A DNA stretch of 64,000 nucleotides from Ichthyophis bannanicus. Its lineage: Eukaryota; Chordata; Amphibia; Gymnophiona; Ichthyophiidae. Location: positions 232,192,109-232,256,108 of the forward strand of contig CM066033.1 of the NCBI GenBank assembly GCA_033557465.1, written 5' to 3'. Position 1 is the stretch's first letter. Each line of letters starts with the position of its first letter. Below the pieces are notes generated by a model. The model had not been told where the DNA came from and made no database searches. It worked only from the letters and a program-made list of their open reading frames with translations. Position numbers and translations under genes: made by a program. Shown in pieces: positions 1 through 10,699 of the stretch.

Positions 1-1784
1 CGGCCTCGTCTTTCTTCTCTCCATTGATGATTGTTTTTGTCATCTTGGTGGGCGTCTTCGAGTTGCGGGCATGCATCTCTCCAATGTCCTTCCTCCCTGC
101 AGTAGGCACATTGGTTTATGCCTAGCTGGGGCTGGCTTCCGCCTCGGCCCCGCCCCCTTCCTCTGCTCCGTCGACTAGGGATACCTCCCCTTTTCTGTTC
201 AACTATGGCCGCAGCCAAAAAATCAGCTTTCTTCTTCATCTTTCGATCACATTCTCTCTGCCTTTCATTATCACGATTCACATACACTTTATGAGCGACT
301 TCCAATAACTGAGTTGCATTCATGCCCGCAAACCCTTCTAATTTCTGTAATTTCCATCTAATGTCTGGTTGAGACTGATTTACAAAAGCAGAATTCACCA
401 TGCATAAACTTCCTGGTGCATCGGGATCATAGGGAGTATACATTCTATATGCTTCAGTTAATCTTTCATAAAACACTGCTGGGCTCTCATCTATACCTTG
501 GGTAACTTCAGTAACTTTGGAAAGGTTCATAGCTTTCTGGCCCCCCCTTTTCAGGCCTTGTATAAAGCCTTGGCAAAAACGGGCTAGGGCTCTGGATCCT
601 CTTTCTGTATTTGGATCCCATCGGGGGTCTTCATTCGGGAATTCTCTCTGGGCCGCTTCCCGATTATCTATTCTTTCCTCCCCCCTTTCTCCTGGAGCTA
701 CAGGGTTATCTGCCAGCCAGTCTATAGCTGCTTTTCTAATTCGTGTCCGCTCCTCTGTAGTAAATAAGGTGGACAGAAGCTGACAGCAATCTGCCCATGT
801 TGGTTGGTGAGTTTCCATAATAGTATTCACTAATTCTGTAAGCTCTTGGGGTTTATTGGTATAGGAGGCATAATGTGTCCTCCAATTTAACAAATCAGTG
901 GTAGAGAAGGGGACATACACATAGCTTAGGGGTCCCGCCACCACCTCATTATCTTCATTTCTTACGGGTATTCCCGGGACTTGCCGTAAAGGCATCATCT
1001 TGGCAGTAGATGTCTTTTGGGATCTGAGAGATATTTTCGTAACTTTCCTGTCAGGGGTTATTTTCTTCTTCTCTACGTGCTTTGCTTTAGATTTACTTTT
1101 TACTGGCGAGCTAACACTGGCAGCTGCTTTTACACTGTCAGTATCACTCGGGGAATTTTCAGTTTCTTCCTTCTCTGTTTCTGTATCTGATTCTCCTTTT
1201 TCTGTCTCGGTAGAATCATCTTCTTCAATTAAAGGGAGCTCATCTACCTGCTCTTCGGGTGATGGCTCAGGGGTTGGGTCCCGTTCCCGCTGTCTCCGGG
1301 GCTCTGGGGCAGGGCGCGGGGCTGCTCTCACTGGGCGCGGGTATTGGGGCTGTCGGGTAATCACTTCTGGGGAATCAGGATCTACCAGGATGGGCTTCTT
1401 CCTGGATTTCTCACCTTTCCCTTTCTTTCTAGGCTGTTCTATTTTCTGACTATAATCTGTCTTTGCTAACATTATTCTGCACTGCTCTTCATAACAGCGC
1501 TTCGCCCAAGGGGGCGGATCTTCACAAATACTTAACCAGGAATCTATATAAGGGTACTGATTGGGGTGCGCTATTCGCACTCTATGGTGAACTAACTGAA
1601 TAATTCCTACATTAAAGGTTCCCTCTCGGGGCCAGGTAGGGTCTAGATCGGGCCACTCCCTAGTACACAAAATCTGTAAATGGGCTGTAGTCATTTTAAT
1701 ACCATAATCTCCGGAATATCCTTCTTTAAAATGTGCGATCATACATTCTAATGGAGTGTTCCTAGTAGACCCCGCCCCTCCCAT
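1..1784 (-). CDS. gag: gammaretrovirus-like endogenous gag, partial (runs off left edge)
   Basis: Structural polyprotein of an endogenous retrovirus; its family assembles the particle at the membrane and packages RNA. The start at 1784 gives Met-Gly, the usual myristoylation context for matrix. About 594 codons stay in one frame; start, middle and zinc-knuckle codons share a frame and I saw no stop, though I did not check every codon. Order seen: matrix-like N-terminus (about residues 1-110), proline- and acid-rich linker (about 130-260), a capsid region rich in gammaretroviral landmarks such as THQPTW and EAYRMYTP, a basic stretch, and one CCHC knuckle (C-X2-C-X4-H-X4-C) encoded near 68-115. 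A single knuckle fits gammaretroviruses. pro-pol lies beyond the window. The openness suggests a fairly young or selected copy. Confidence 0.88.
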   Translation of the reverse strand, partial: MGGAGSTRNTPLECMIAHFKEGYSGDYGIKMTTAHLQILCTREWPDLDPTWPREGTFNVGIIQLVHHRVRIAHPNQYPYIDSWLSICEDPPPWAKRCYEEQCRIMLAKTDYSQKIEQPRKKGKGEKSRKKPILVDPDSPEVITRQPQYPRPVRAAPRPAPEPRRQRERDPTPEPSPEEQVDELPLIEEDDSTETEKGESDTETEKEETENSPSDTDSVKAAASVSSPVKSKSKAKHVEKKKITPDRKVTKISLRSQKTSTAKMMPLRQVPGIPVRNEDNEVVAGPLSYVYVPFSTTDLLNWRTHYASYTNKPQELTELVNTIMETHQPTWADCCQLLSTLFTTEERTRIRKAAIDWLADNPVAPGERGEERIDNREAAQREFPNEDPRWDPNTERGSRALARFCQGFIQGLKRGGQKAMNLSKVTEVTQGIDESPAVFYERLTEAYRMYTPYDPDAPGSLCMVNSAFVNQSQPDIRWKLQKLEGFAGMNATQLLEVAHKVYVNRDNERQRECDRKMKKKADFLAAAIVEQKRGGIPSRRSRGRGRGRGGSQPQLGINQCAYCREEGHWRDACPQLEDAHQDDKNNHQWREERRG

Positions 1785-2534
1785 TTCGATGTGTGCGCGC
1801 AACAACAGACAAAAGGGAAAAGGAGGGCGGACTGTGGGTAAGGGGTCCACACGGCCCTAGAAACGTATAAGGGAAACAAATAACAAGACAAGACGACAAT
1901 CGCTTCCCCCTTTTTACGACCTGAACGCGGTCGCCCGGTCAGGAACTGCGTTACTCAGGGGTCCGCCTTCGCTTGGTCCGTGCTGCCAGACCTCTCATTC
2001 ACACTCCATTCACACAATCATGCTAGCAACGTATCCCAGAATGCATTCATTGCTATCTATTCTGACTAGTCTCATGCAATTTCCAAATGCTAGAAGACGG
2101 GGGTTTCACCCTGCTTTACTTACGCAGGGGTAGTCGGCCCGTCTTTGAGAGGTGATCAAGCTCTCTTTCATGCGAGTGCTAAGTTCATGCGAAGTTCATG
2201 CGAAGTTCATGCTAAGTTCATGCTAGATTGGCAGTACTGCTCTTCCTTATCTGTCTAGACACATGCTAAAATCAAAACTCTACTCACCGGATCCGGTCCT
2301 CAAAGTTCCCAAGCAAGCGCATGAGTTGGACCTCGGACTCCCCTCACTCGGGTTCGAGGTGTTGGCTCCAGCCGGGCCCGGCACCCGCCGAGGTCCGACT
2401 AGCTCCCTCCGATACAAGGGACCGGTGGCACCAGGGAGCGAGCCCCCGTCGGAAGGGCGCGATCCCGGCAGGACCAAACCTGTAGAGGCGGAAAGTCGTG
2501 GTATATTGCCCTATATACCCTCTAATACCACACC
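1785..2534 (-). other. proviral 5' leader between primer-binding site and gag
   Basis: About 750 bases of untranslated leader on the minus strand. A near-consensus splice donor (GGTGAGTA, minus strand, intron starting at 2287) lies in the upstream part and would serve subgenomic env splicing. Four tandem 11 bp units (aagttcatgc plus g or t on the plus strand) lie at 2181-2224 and may sit in the packaging region; that role is inference. A short upstream reading frame (2477-2280) ends near the donor and is probably incidental. Confidence 0.65.
2181..2224. repeat. four 11 bp tandem repeats in proviral leader
   Basis: Four consecutive copies of aagttcatgcg or aagttcatgct, preceded by a related partial unit at 2168-2180. 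They lie in the leader downstream of the splice donor. Tandem repeats here are often replication slippage; a packaging or enhancer role cannot be told from sequence. Confidence 0.75.
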
Positions 2535-2552
2535 TTCCCGGCCAACGCACCA
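2535..2552 (-). promoter_or_regulatory. primer-binding site matching tRNA-Gly(UCC)
   Basis: The minus strand reads tggtgcgttggccgggaa. This is the exact complement of the 3' 18 bases (with CCA) of vertebrate tRNA-Gly(UCC), as I know that tRNA. It sits six bases downstream of the proposed LTR end, where reverse transcription would be primed. Gammaretroviruses mostly use tRNA-Pro, so glycine is less common. Confidence 0.8.
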
Positions 2553-2558
2553 AGAATA

Positions 2559-3118
2559 TGTAGCAGCAGAGCGCAGACAAACCAATGATACCAGGAGTCA
2601 GTTCAGAAGGTCCAAATCATTTATTTGTGCACAAGACTCAAGCAGAATCAAATTCAAAATGGCTGAGCAATGTTCTCTGGCAAAACAACAACTTTTATAG
2701 ACTTTTGCTCCATTCTAGGTATAGAAAAACATTTCATTGGTCCCGGTAACCTCCTGTACCTCCCGTACCCCTTCTATTGGTCCCGGTACTGATATGATTA
2801 TCCAATTATGTACTTGGAGTGGGCTCAGCACCTGCTCACCCCCCTTCTAGTCCCAATTACAATGGCCAGTTTACCAACTTGTTACTTTCCTACTTCCAAG
2901 GCCATTGGGCTAGTTAGTACGTGTAGGGAAGCAGGGCTCTGTAACCTTTCTGTCAGCAGTTTTAATTAAATCCCTTATCAGTGGCTTTCAAACATATTTT
3001 TCTGTATTTTTCCAACTTTCAGTTCTGTTTGTCTAAGCTAATTCAATACTTTTACTGAGTTCTAATTCTACCATAGCAGCATGTTGGGGGATGTGCAATT
3101 CCTTTTAGCCTCTCCACA
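2559..3118 (-). repeat. 5' LTR of the gammaretrovirus-like provirus
   Basis: On the minus strand the repeat begins TGTGGAGAGG (3118) and ends CTGCTACA (2559), giving the TG...CA ends typical of LTRs and a length of about 560 bp. It carries CCAAT motifs, a TATAAAAG box at 2692-2699 and an AATAAA signal at 2620-2625, spaced as expected for U3-R-U5. The primer-binding site follows at once. The partner LTR would be beyond the left edge, so the 3118 boundary rests on motif logic alone. Confidence 0.8.
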
Positions 3119-3160
3119 GACTTCATTTACAGGTCAAGCTAGTTAGGCCTGCTTGCTTAT

Positions 3161-4698
3161 TGTGAGAACGCCCGCAGCGAGGCGACTAGGCGGTTGCCTA
3201 ATGGGGAGCGCGGGACGTCACTCTTCTTTGTGTAGTTGTGGGTTGGCTTTGTCAGCAGTCCGAATGGAAGAGGAACACAGGACAATTTGTTACTTAAATT
3301 GCTTTTATTTATTTCTTTCTGGAACCAACTTTTGGCAAGTGACCTTGCTGAGGCAAATGACCTTGATAAGGCAAACAATATCACAAACTGAAATATAGGA
3401 TATTTTCTCCCTTTAGACTTCTCAGCAATATTTCTTCAAGCAGTTACTTCACTCTTGATCACTCTTTTCAGCTTCTTTCATTTACAAAGCAGTGTAACAC
3501 TTTTTGAATGCACAGTTTTCCAAAAACTTCTGTAAGACAGTTTTTGACCTTTACTCTCAGCTGCTGCAGATTAGGATATCTCTCCTGTGCTGCCTCCTGG
3601 TTTAAAACGCTAGCCCTGTTAAGCCTGGCTTCTTCAGAGATACAATTGGCTGCTTTAAACAATGAGGTTCATATGACTTCTTGTCTGCTTTTCAGCTTGG
3701 CACATAACAACACCAGCACAGATATCTTCTTAACCTGTTACTCACAGCTTCTTATAAAAGTATTAAACACGGCTTATACAAATCCCACACTCCATGGATT
3801 CCGCAGAGGATATTGGAGAGTCTGAGTATGAGTCTACTTCCATTTCTTCTGGGGTACTATAACACTCAGGGCTTGGGGCATGTTCTGGAATGCTATGCTT
3901 CACTTCCTTTAAAAGCCTAAGAAGCTTCCCCCATTTTAACTTCTGGCCTCCCCTTTTTACCGGGTCAAAAGCTCTTGCCCTTCTTCCTCTTAGGCACTCC
4001 TGTTCAGGACACATACAAATCGCTTTACTGGCAGAAACCCTCTTCCCCACTGGTTTTCTGTACTGCCTAATCACAGACTCAGGACTTGAGCTGTCACTCT
4101 CAGAATCAGTCATATACTCTTGACGTTTTCCCCAGCTCCACTCATGCCCACAATCTTTGCACTTGCCTTGGGAGTTATGGCTGGTCCCCTTTGAACCTCC
4201 AGGCCCTACAGCTTTATACTGCTGTTTCTTCCCTTGGTTCCTCTGGACTCTTGGCCTCTCCTCCTGGCTTTTAGCATGCAGTTTTCCTTGAGCACATCCT
4301 CTCTCTGTGTTTCTGCTTGTGTCTCTCTTTTTCCTCGTGTCTCTTGCTGTGCCTCTGCTTGTATTCCTCAGCCCTCCTGCCTCTCTCCTTGTCTCTCTCT
4401 TCGTTGCCTGCCCACTTCCTGAGTGACGCAGCTTAAATATCCTGCAGCTTGTTTCCTTCTCTGGCCCCACCCCCTCTCTGCCTGCACGAGCTCTAGAGGC
4501 TGGGTGTGGCTTCAAGCTATCCCTATTAGTGTGTATTCTAGCCTCATTCCCTGCCTGGGAGCTATGCTGTAGTGAGCCCTTCCCCCGCTCATGAGAAAAA
4601 AACTCTTTTTCCCTAGTTTTAAAAGGCTCAGCTACCTGCGCATCACCACATTATGTCAGACATTGTGGATCACAGGCCTTCACCTGCCACAGTAGTAC
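3161..4698 (-). repeat. LTR-like or gene-bearing repeat of unknown family
   Basis: On the minus strand this block starts TGTGGCAGGTG and ends TTCTCACA, so it has TGTG...CACA ends. It holds a 250-codon ORF and, near its 3' end, AATAAA-type signals (3304-3309). This could be a long LTR with an internal ORF, a decayed retrovirus end or a processed gene copy. No target duplication was found, so the boundaries are weak. Confidence 0.3.
3763..4515 (-). CDS. unrecognised 250-aa basic/acidic ORF
   Basis: I do not recognise this protein. The N-terminal 120 residues are rich in Arg, Lys, Gly, Thr and Ser, with several RDT/RNT-like repeats (about residues 40-75). A CKDCGHEW motif lies near 118-125 and a second cysteine cluster (CMCPEQEC) near 167-174. 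A serine/acid-rich stretch near 136-150 and an acidic C-terminus follow. Such basic-plus-acidic proteins are common among retroviral accessory transactivators, but that is only analogy. It lies upstream of the provirus LTR on the same strand, with a polyadenylation signal about 450 bases downstream. Its length without stops in a decayed region is the main argument that it is or was coding. Confidence 0.45.
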   Translation of the reverse strand: MKPHPASRARAGREGVGPEKETSCRIFKLRHSGSGQATKRETRREAGGLRNTSRGTARDTRKKRDTSRNTERGCAQGKLHAKSQEERPRVQRNQGKKQQYKAVGPGGSKGTSHNSQGKCKDCGHEWSWGKRQEYMTDSESDSSSPESVIRQYRKPVGKRVSASKAICMCPEQECLRGRRARAFDPVKRGGQKLKWGKLLRLLKEVKHSIPEHAPSPECYSTPEEMEVDSYSDSPISSAESMECGICISRV

Positions 4699-5505
4699 AA
4701 ACTTAGATTGCAGGCTCTCTAATGATAGGAAAATGCTTACTATATCTGAATTTAATTCACTTGAACTACCAATGAAAGGACGTTTGCTAAATATAAATGA
4801 ATGAATGAAATGAATATGGGTTGCCGGCTTTCAGGAAAATAATGGTATACTCCCACAACTGCTGAGTAAGGCATTGCATGCAGTGAAGAGTAGAGAACAA
4901 TGTCTCTTGAGCCAATGGTCCTGCCCTTTGTAGAGAGGCATTACCCTTGATAATATTTTATAATCAGTTCAACACAGTGAATGTTACTCACCAGGAGCTA
5001 CCATTGGAAAGGTGTGAGCTAATTAGATTACTAAAATAAAATAATAAATACATTTATTTAGATTTTGTACTTCCATCCTCTTTGCTAGTTTTTATGTTTG
5101 TGATAATATTTTTGGTGTTCTAATGCATTAAGTTTGCCAGTAGCTCCTCTGTTTTATTTCCCCATCTGTACGATTTGTATTTCTAAGAATGTAGGTTATA
5201 TATTTCCCTCTGGTTCCACAAGTCATATGACTTTTTTCTTCATGTCTATCATTTTTTGATTAGTTTCTATTGTCATTTGAGAGATTCAGTGGCGCTGCTA
5301 TAGTTCTGGTGTTTACTTTATTATGTTCTTGTCTTTCTGTTTTTTTATTTATCCTATATGAAAAATTATTTGCCTCCTTAAAACTAGTTTTGAGGCTTTC
5401 CAGAATGCAAGGGGATTTACTTTTCCATTCTTATTAGGTCGTACTTTTGCCACATGTGTCTGAGAAATTTCTAGAAATGTTTCTTTGATCATAGACTGGA
5501 TTCAG
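4699..5505. other. no recognisable feature
   Basis: AT-rich sequence with a short A/T-rich stretch near 5030-5060. I see no coding or repeat structure I can name. Confidence 0.6.
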
Positions 5506-5815
5506 GGGCCCTTTTCCTAAGGTGCGTGGGGCTGTGGTAATGGTTACTAAATGAACACAATGATTACTGCTCACTAATTCCCGTGATAACTGCACATTGC
5601 TTGATGGGTCGGGGAATGGGCAGGTTAAGGGTGGAGAGTGGGTATCAAGAGCAGTTAGCATGGGGGCACCTATCACATGCTGTTGATGTTGGAATTAGCA
5701 CTGGTGCATTTATGTCACCTCAATGAGTGGCGTTAATGCTTCTGCCATGTATTATGGTACTTTTCTGTGCAGTAACTGCCACAAAAATGCTGGCTACGCC
5801 CCTCACTATTAACAC
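5506..5815. repeat. interspersed repeat family A, copy 1
   Basis: Begins ggggcccttttcctaagg and shares a long series of phrases with 23911-24262: 'tgctcactaattcc', 'gaatg(a/g)gc(g/a)ggttaggg', and 'gtaact ... catgctagccac'. Two dispersed copies show a repeat family, probably a short non-autonomous DNA transposon. No terminal repeats or target duplications were confirmed. Confidence 0.7.
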
Positions 5816-6124
5816 ATGACTTTTTTCACTTACCATATGTTGCTATTTATGCAAAGTGCACAATAATTGCAAACCGAATCATACCTTAGTAAAAGGTCTT
5901 CCTAATGTCCATTTAAAGTCTCTATTGGAGTGTAACAATGTTACTACTAAACCAAGTAGAGAGTATCCAGATACCATATGTACGTCAATTTTGGTAAAAT
6001 TAAATTTTGAAAGCAATGTTGCTTACATTAATGCCTGACCTAATCTGCCATAAACTTTATGTATAGTCAAATAGAAAGTAAAATCTTTCTCCATGGGGTT
6101 ATGTGCTCTCCAAGTATCCAGGAG
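5816..6124. other. no recognisable feature
   Basis: AT-rich, with one 60-codon ORF (5856-6038) that shows no familiar motif and is probably chance. Confidence 0.5.
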
Positions 6125-6225
6125 TTTGTTTTATTTATTTAGACAGTTTTGTATACCACCTTATCCTTCAATCAAAGTGTACGAACACAGTTGGAGGGAT
6201 ACATTTAACAGGAGGGCAGTTTTAA
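6125..6225 (-). mobile_element. LINE/SINE 3' tail fragment
   Basis: Reading 'tttatttatttagacagttttgtataccacc' then a short stem, this is the reverse complement of the 3' ends seen at 18680-18742 and elsewhere (gtaaaccgc-stem-gcggtatata followed by an ATAAAT tail). It is a heavily 5'-truncated copy with the tail at its left end. Confidence 0.6.
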
Positions 6226-6555
6226 TGTTTTTATAAAAACATTTCATCCCTTTTCCAGTGTAACCTTTCTATGGTGTTTTTTGTAGGTTTACAGTCTAGA
6301 AATGAATTCATAGTTAAATTGAAAACCTCTCCTGACATGCAATATATACTATCAGTTTTGCAATTCATATACATGGAGGGGGATTTTAAAAAGGACATGC
6401 AAGAGGAATCTGGGATGTCTAAAATAGAATGTCTTAAAAAAAAAAGGAGGCACGCCCATGTGCAAACATAATTTCACAAACGTGGATGTGCCCAATATAG
6501 ATGTCTGCAGGGGCGTCTACATAGACATCCCCAGAATAATATTAAAGGACCTGGA
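6226..6555. other. no recognisable feature
   Basis: Contains a 66-codon ORF at 6271-6471 with no recognisable motif and a short A run near 6436. Nothing else seen. Confidence 0.5.
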
Positions 6556-6660
6556 TGTCTAGGAATAGGCTAATGGTTAGCATAATGGGCTGGGAACAAG
6601 GAAGCCAGCCTTTAAATCCCTCTGCTGCTATCACTGAAATTGTGCTGAGTATTGGGGATG
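6556..6660 (+). mobile_element. possible decayed tRNA-derived SINE head
   Basis: 'aggctaatggttagcat' resembles a polymerase III A box and 'ctttaaatccct' a decayed B box, with spacing close to that of the clearer SINEs at 38213 and 52291. The sequence after it does not match their bodies, so this is tentative. Confidence 0.35.
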
Positions 6661-7960
6661 ATGGAGTGGTTTATGGTTTATTTGGTTTTTGATATATCGT
6701 CTTTCTTCTCTACACCCCCTGGATGTTAGTCAAAACTAGCATTTTTCAGATACCTGTTGTGCCTGGAGCCAGTCTAAACTTAGATGTTACTCTGGATGTC
6801 CAGGACGTTTCTGAGATCAGGTCGGGGACATTCAGGTTCCTGAGAAAACTCCAGCCCCGTCTGCACCATGCACCAATTCAGACTTAGACGTTCTCACGCT
6901 GGGGACATCTGAGAGATGGCTTCTAAAATGGCTCAGGAGACATCTCAATGCTTGTTTTCTAATGTCCAAAGCACAGAGACAACACCCTAAATTGCTACGT
7001 GACTTTGCAAAAGCGTGCTTTGTGTGAAAAATACAGGCAATGCCTAGAAACTTGCAAAAACACCAAATTTCAAGTTGTTCACTATTTTTCATGCAAGGCA
7101 TACATTTACAAAATCATTTCACTAATATACCCTTCTCAGTAGTAAACGTTCATTCAGAGTTCGCTTCATATCAAAGTCTATGGAAATGTCTCATAAATAA
7201 GCTGCTGTGATGCAAAAAAAAAAACCAAAACAGCTTATCATCAATGAAGGGTTTGGTGAAAATGAACACACAAAAAAGGTTTTACAAGCTTTTTGCACAA
7301 ACCTCCCCCCGCCCTACAGCTCAAGAACTGTAGTTTTCCCCAATGACCCAAAAAGCCATTTCACGCGCAGTGGTACAATGTGAAGGGCCTTGATCCAGGG
7401 GTTCCCCCAATCTTTTTCTCAGGGAAAGTTGAGAGCGGACAAAGCCTCTGTGGGTAAGTGATCATTACTTTTCTGACAAATTTGGGATAGAGGAGAGCTT
7501 GTGTGTTTATTTGAAAAAAATCAGTTTTTCTTTTTATTAGCAAAACAAAATTAGTTAGGTTGCGTTCGAGATTTTAAATTAACTTCTGTTATGTTTAGGC
7601 AACCCCTTATAGTCTAAAAAGTAAGCAGGCAAACAGTTGCTTGCTTTAGAGGCTTAAATTTTAATTTGTTAAATTTAGGTAGGCCCTTATAACCTTAAAA
7701 TAAAACAGACTGTTAGGTTTTTCTTTCCACTCACCCCAAGTACATCCCTTAATTTATAGTTGAGACAGAGAGTAAAATTTGATACTACAGTCTATTTTCA
7801 TCAAAAACTGATTAATCCTTATCAGATAATTAGTAGTTCATTGGGAAGCAACCAAAAATAATAGCATAAAATATGCCAAATAATCTTAAGTACCTTTGTT
7901 AGTTTAGGTATCCCTACTCTCTTAACACCTCTAAACTACTAAATTCAATAATACAAACAT
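6661..7960. other. no recognisable gene
   Basis: AT-rich spacer. A weak direct repetition occurs near 7595-7620 and 7670-7700. The last part may be 5' UTR of the CR1 that follows. Confidence 0.5.
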
Positions 7961-7964
7961 ACAG

Positions 7965-10130
7965 AAAGCAATCCAGCAGCAAGATGGTGGCTATCCAGTC
8001 TTTTGCATTTGGTGTTACATATATGATTATCACCCAGTTGGTGAGAGGTCATATGTTTGTACTCAGTGCAAAGAGCTCCTGACTCTCAGAGAACAAATCC
8101 AAACTGGAGACTAGAGTAGCAGACTTGGATTAGCTGAGGAAAACAGAGAGGTATATAGAAGAGACCTACCAGGACATGGTAAAAAAAAAAACTGCTTCCT
8201 CTAGTCTGGCAGCCTCTGTATGTCTTCAAGGAGAGAGGTCACTTAAAAGTAGAGCACTATCTTGGTGTGGCAGGAAATGATCCTGTTGTCAGGACCTCCC
8301 CCCCCTCCCCCAAGGAATTGTTGTATTTTTTCACACCAAGGATGTGTCTTCAGGGGCTTCTGCTCAGGAGGGAAGGGTTAGAACTGTTTTTTGTTAGTTT
8401 ATTTTTTGGTGATTCCATCATTAGGTATGTAGATAGCTGGGTGGCTGGGGGGGGGGGGGGGTAAATATTTCTTGGTCACCTGTTTGCCTGCTAAGAATGT
8501 TGCAAACTTGATAGGATTCTAGACAATGCTGAGGAGGAGCCAGCATTCTTGGTACATATCAGCACAAATGATTTAGTGTGGGAGGGAGGTTCTGGAAGTC
8601 AAATTTAAGCTTTTTGGTAGAAGGTTGAAATCCGGGACCTCCAGGGTAGCATTCTCAGAAATTCTCCCTGTTCCACATGTAGGATCCAAGAGGCAGGCAT
8701 GACTCCAGAGTCTCAGTGCCTGGATGATATGATGATAGAGGGAAGAGGGCTTTAAATTTGTTAGGAAATGGGCAATATTCTAGAGAAGAAGAGTCTTTTT
8801 CTGGAAGGATTGGCTCCACCTTAACCAGAAAGGAACCAGATTACTGGCATTAACCTTTAAAAAGGAGAGAGTGCAGTTTTTAAACTAATTATTGGGGGAA
8901 AGTTGACAGTTACTATGGAGTGCATGTTTCAGAATAATATATCTTTAAAGGATACTACCAAAACAGGAAGATTAGAGAGGTTCCCATAAGGGTAAAAATA
9001 ATCCAGATGCCTTTAAGTAAAGAGCAGACTGAGTTGAGAGATTCCAAATTACCCTCTCAGCTGATAACTAGATCGTTAATATGAACAATCAATAACATTT
9101 GAAATGCAGATGTTAGAAGTCTAAAAAAAAAGATGGGGGAGTTAGAATATATAGTACTGAATGACTGAATGAAGATACCTGGTGGAAGGAGGAAAACCAA
9201 TTATATTGCAATGATAAGGTAGCTCAAATTGGTGGAGGGCTGATGCTTTATGTTAAAGAGGGCATTGAGTCAAATAGGATAAATGTTTTGCAGGTAACAA
9301 AATGCACTGTAGAATCCTTTTGGATAGAAATTCCATGTGAGAAGGGGAAGAGAAAAGCAGTGGGTGTGTACCATCATCCACCTGGCCAGAGTGAACAAGC
9401 AATGAAAGCTACAAAATTGGTAACACAATAATAATGGGTGATTTCAATTGCCTAGTATTGCCTGAATGAATGTCACATCAGGACATGCTAGGAAGATAAC
9501 GTTTCTAGATGAAATAAAGGACTGTTTCATGAAACAGCTGGTTCATGAACCAATGAGTGGGAGCTTATTTGGACTTAATTCTTAGTGGAACATAAGATCT
9601 GCTATGAGAGGTGATGATGTTGGGATTGCTTGATAATTGTGATCATAATATAATAAAATTTGATTTAAGGATGGAGGGAGGACAGCAACGAAGTTACTGC
9701 ACTAGCATATCTTTCAAAAGGGAATCTATGATAAAATGAGGAAGATGGTTAAGAAAAAACTAAAAACAGCAGCTGCAATGGTTAAGAATGTACCTCAGGC
9801 CTGGACATTGTTTAAAAATACCATCTTGGAAATGCCAGATGTATTTCTTACTTTAAAAAAAGGTGGAAGGAAGGAAAAAGAACTGCTGGCATAATTTAAA
9901 AGTAAGGTGAGAGAGACTGTTATAGCCAAAAAAATCTTTAAAAAAATGGAAAATACGAAACATGAGCACTGGCCAATTATATGCAAAATATTGATAAGGC
10001 ATCCAAAGAGAATTTGAAATGAAGCTTGCGATGGAAGCAGGAACTTGTAATAAATTTTTTTTATGTGCATTCAAAGCAAACAGGCTCCTACATTAATTCT
10101 TTGCTTTGTTCTTTCCTGCAGAAATGTAAG
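7965..10130 (+). mobile_element. decayed CR1 LINE, copy 1 (ORF1 and ORF2 relics)
   Basis: This run is collinear with the CR1 at 19030-23125. From 7978 it matches the ORF1 start ('cagcagcaagatggtgg', 'cccagttggtgagaggtc', 'cttggatt...gaggtatatagaagagacc'). Near 8400-8445 an esterase-type Gly-Asp-Ser motif followed by IIRYVDSW can be read; a 16-base G run at 8446-8461 interrupts it. ORF2 endonuclease relics occupy about 9080-9640 and a linker relic 9700-10130. Much of the reverse transcriptase is missing. Stops and frameshifts are frequent, so it is inactive. Confidence 0.8.
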
Positions 10131-10136
10131 AGAGAT

Positions 10137-10243
10137 ACCCATTAGAACATAAGATCATTAGCTAGCCCATACTGGGTTAGACCAAAGAGCCAATAAACCT
10201 AGTATCCTGTTCCCAACACTGGCCAATCGAGATCACAAATACC
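10137..10243 (-). mobile_element. short inverted CR1 3'-end fragment
   Basis: Reads the complement of the CR1 3' terminus: 'catactgggttagaccaaagagcc ... cactggccaatc' mirrors 'ggattggccactgttgg ... cccagtatggca' at 10617-10683 and 23050-23110. It sits between two plus-strand CR1 pieces. Confidence 0.8.
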
Positions 10244-10245
10244 TG

Positions 10246-10697
10246 TCAGGTTCCCATAAGGTAGACGGCTGAGGAGAGATATGATAAAGGCTCTAAATTA
10301 ATGAATGGAGTGGAATGGGTAAACATATACTGGTGGCTTACTCCTTTAAAAAGTAAAAAGACTAGGAGACACTCAATGAAGCTACAATGTAGCCCATTTC
10401 GGACTAATAATGAGTAATCAAATCTGGAATGCATTACTAGAGGATGTGGAAAAAGCTATTAGTGTAGTTAGGTTTAAAAAAGGTTTGGACAGGTTCCTGG
10501 AGAAAAAGTCCATAAACCATTATTAAAGAAGATTCAGGAAATCCACTGCTTACCTTGGGATGAGCATTGTGGAATCTGTGTACCTTTTTTGGGAACCTCA
10601 CAGGTACTTGTGACCTGGATTGGCCACTGTTGGAACCAGGATACTGGGCTTGATGGATCTTGGTCTAACCCAGTATGGCATTTCTGATGTTATGAGA
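10246..10697 (+). mobile_element. CR1 3' end (ORF2 C-terminus and 3' terminus)
   Basis: Matches 22690-23110 closely: 'gaggagagatatgataaaggctctaaattaatgaatgga', then 'aaagactaggagacactcaatgaagctacaatg', 'ttaaaaaaggtttggacaggttc' and the terminal 'cttgatggatcttggtctaacccagtatggca'. It could be the 3' end of copy 1 after internal loss, or a separate 5'-truncated insertion. Confidence 0.8.
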
Positions 10698-10699
10698 TT

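Noticed and set aside
1000..1449. 149-codon plus-strand ORF
   Set aside because: It is the antisense shadow of the minus-strand gag linker, which has clear domain order.
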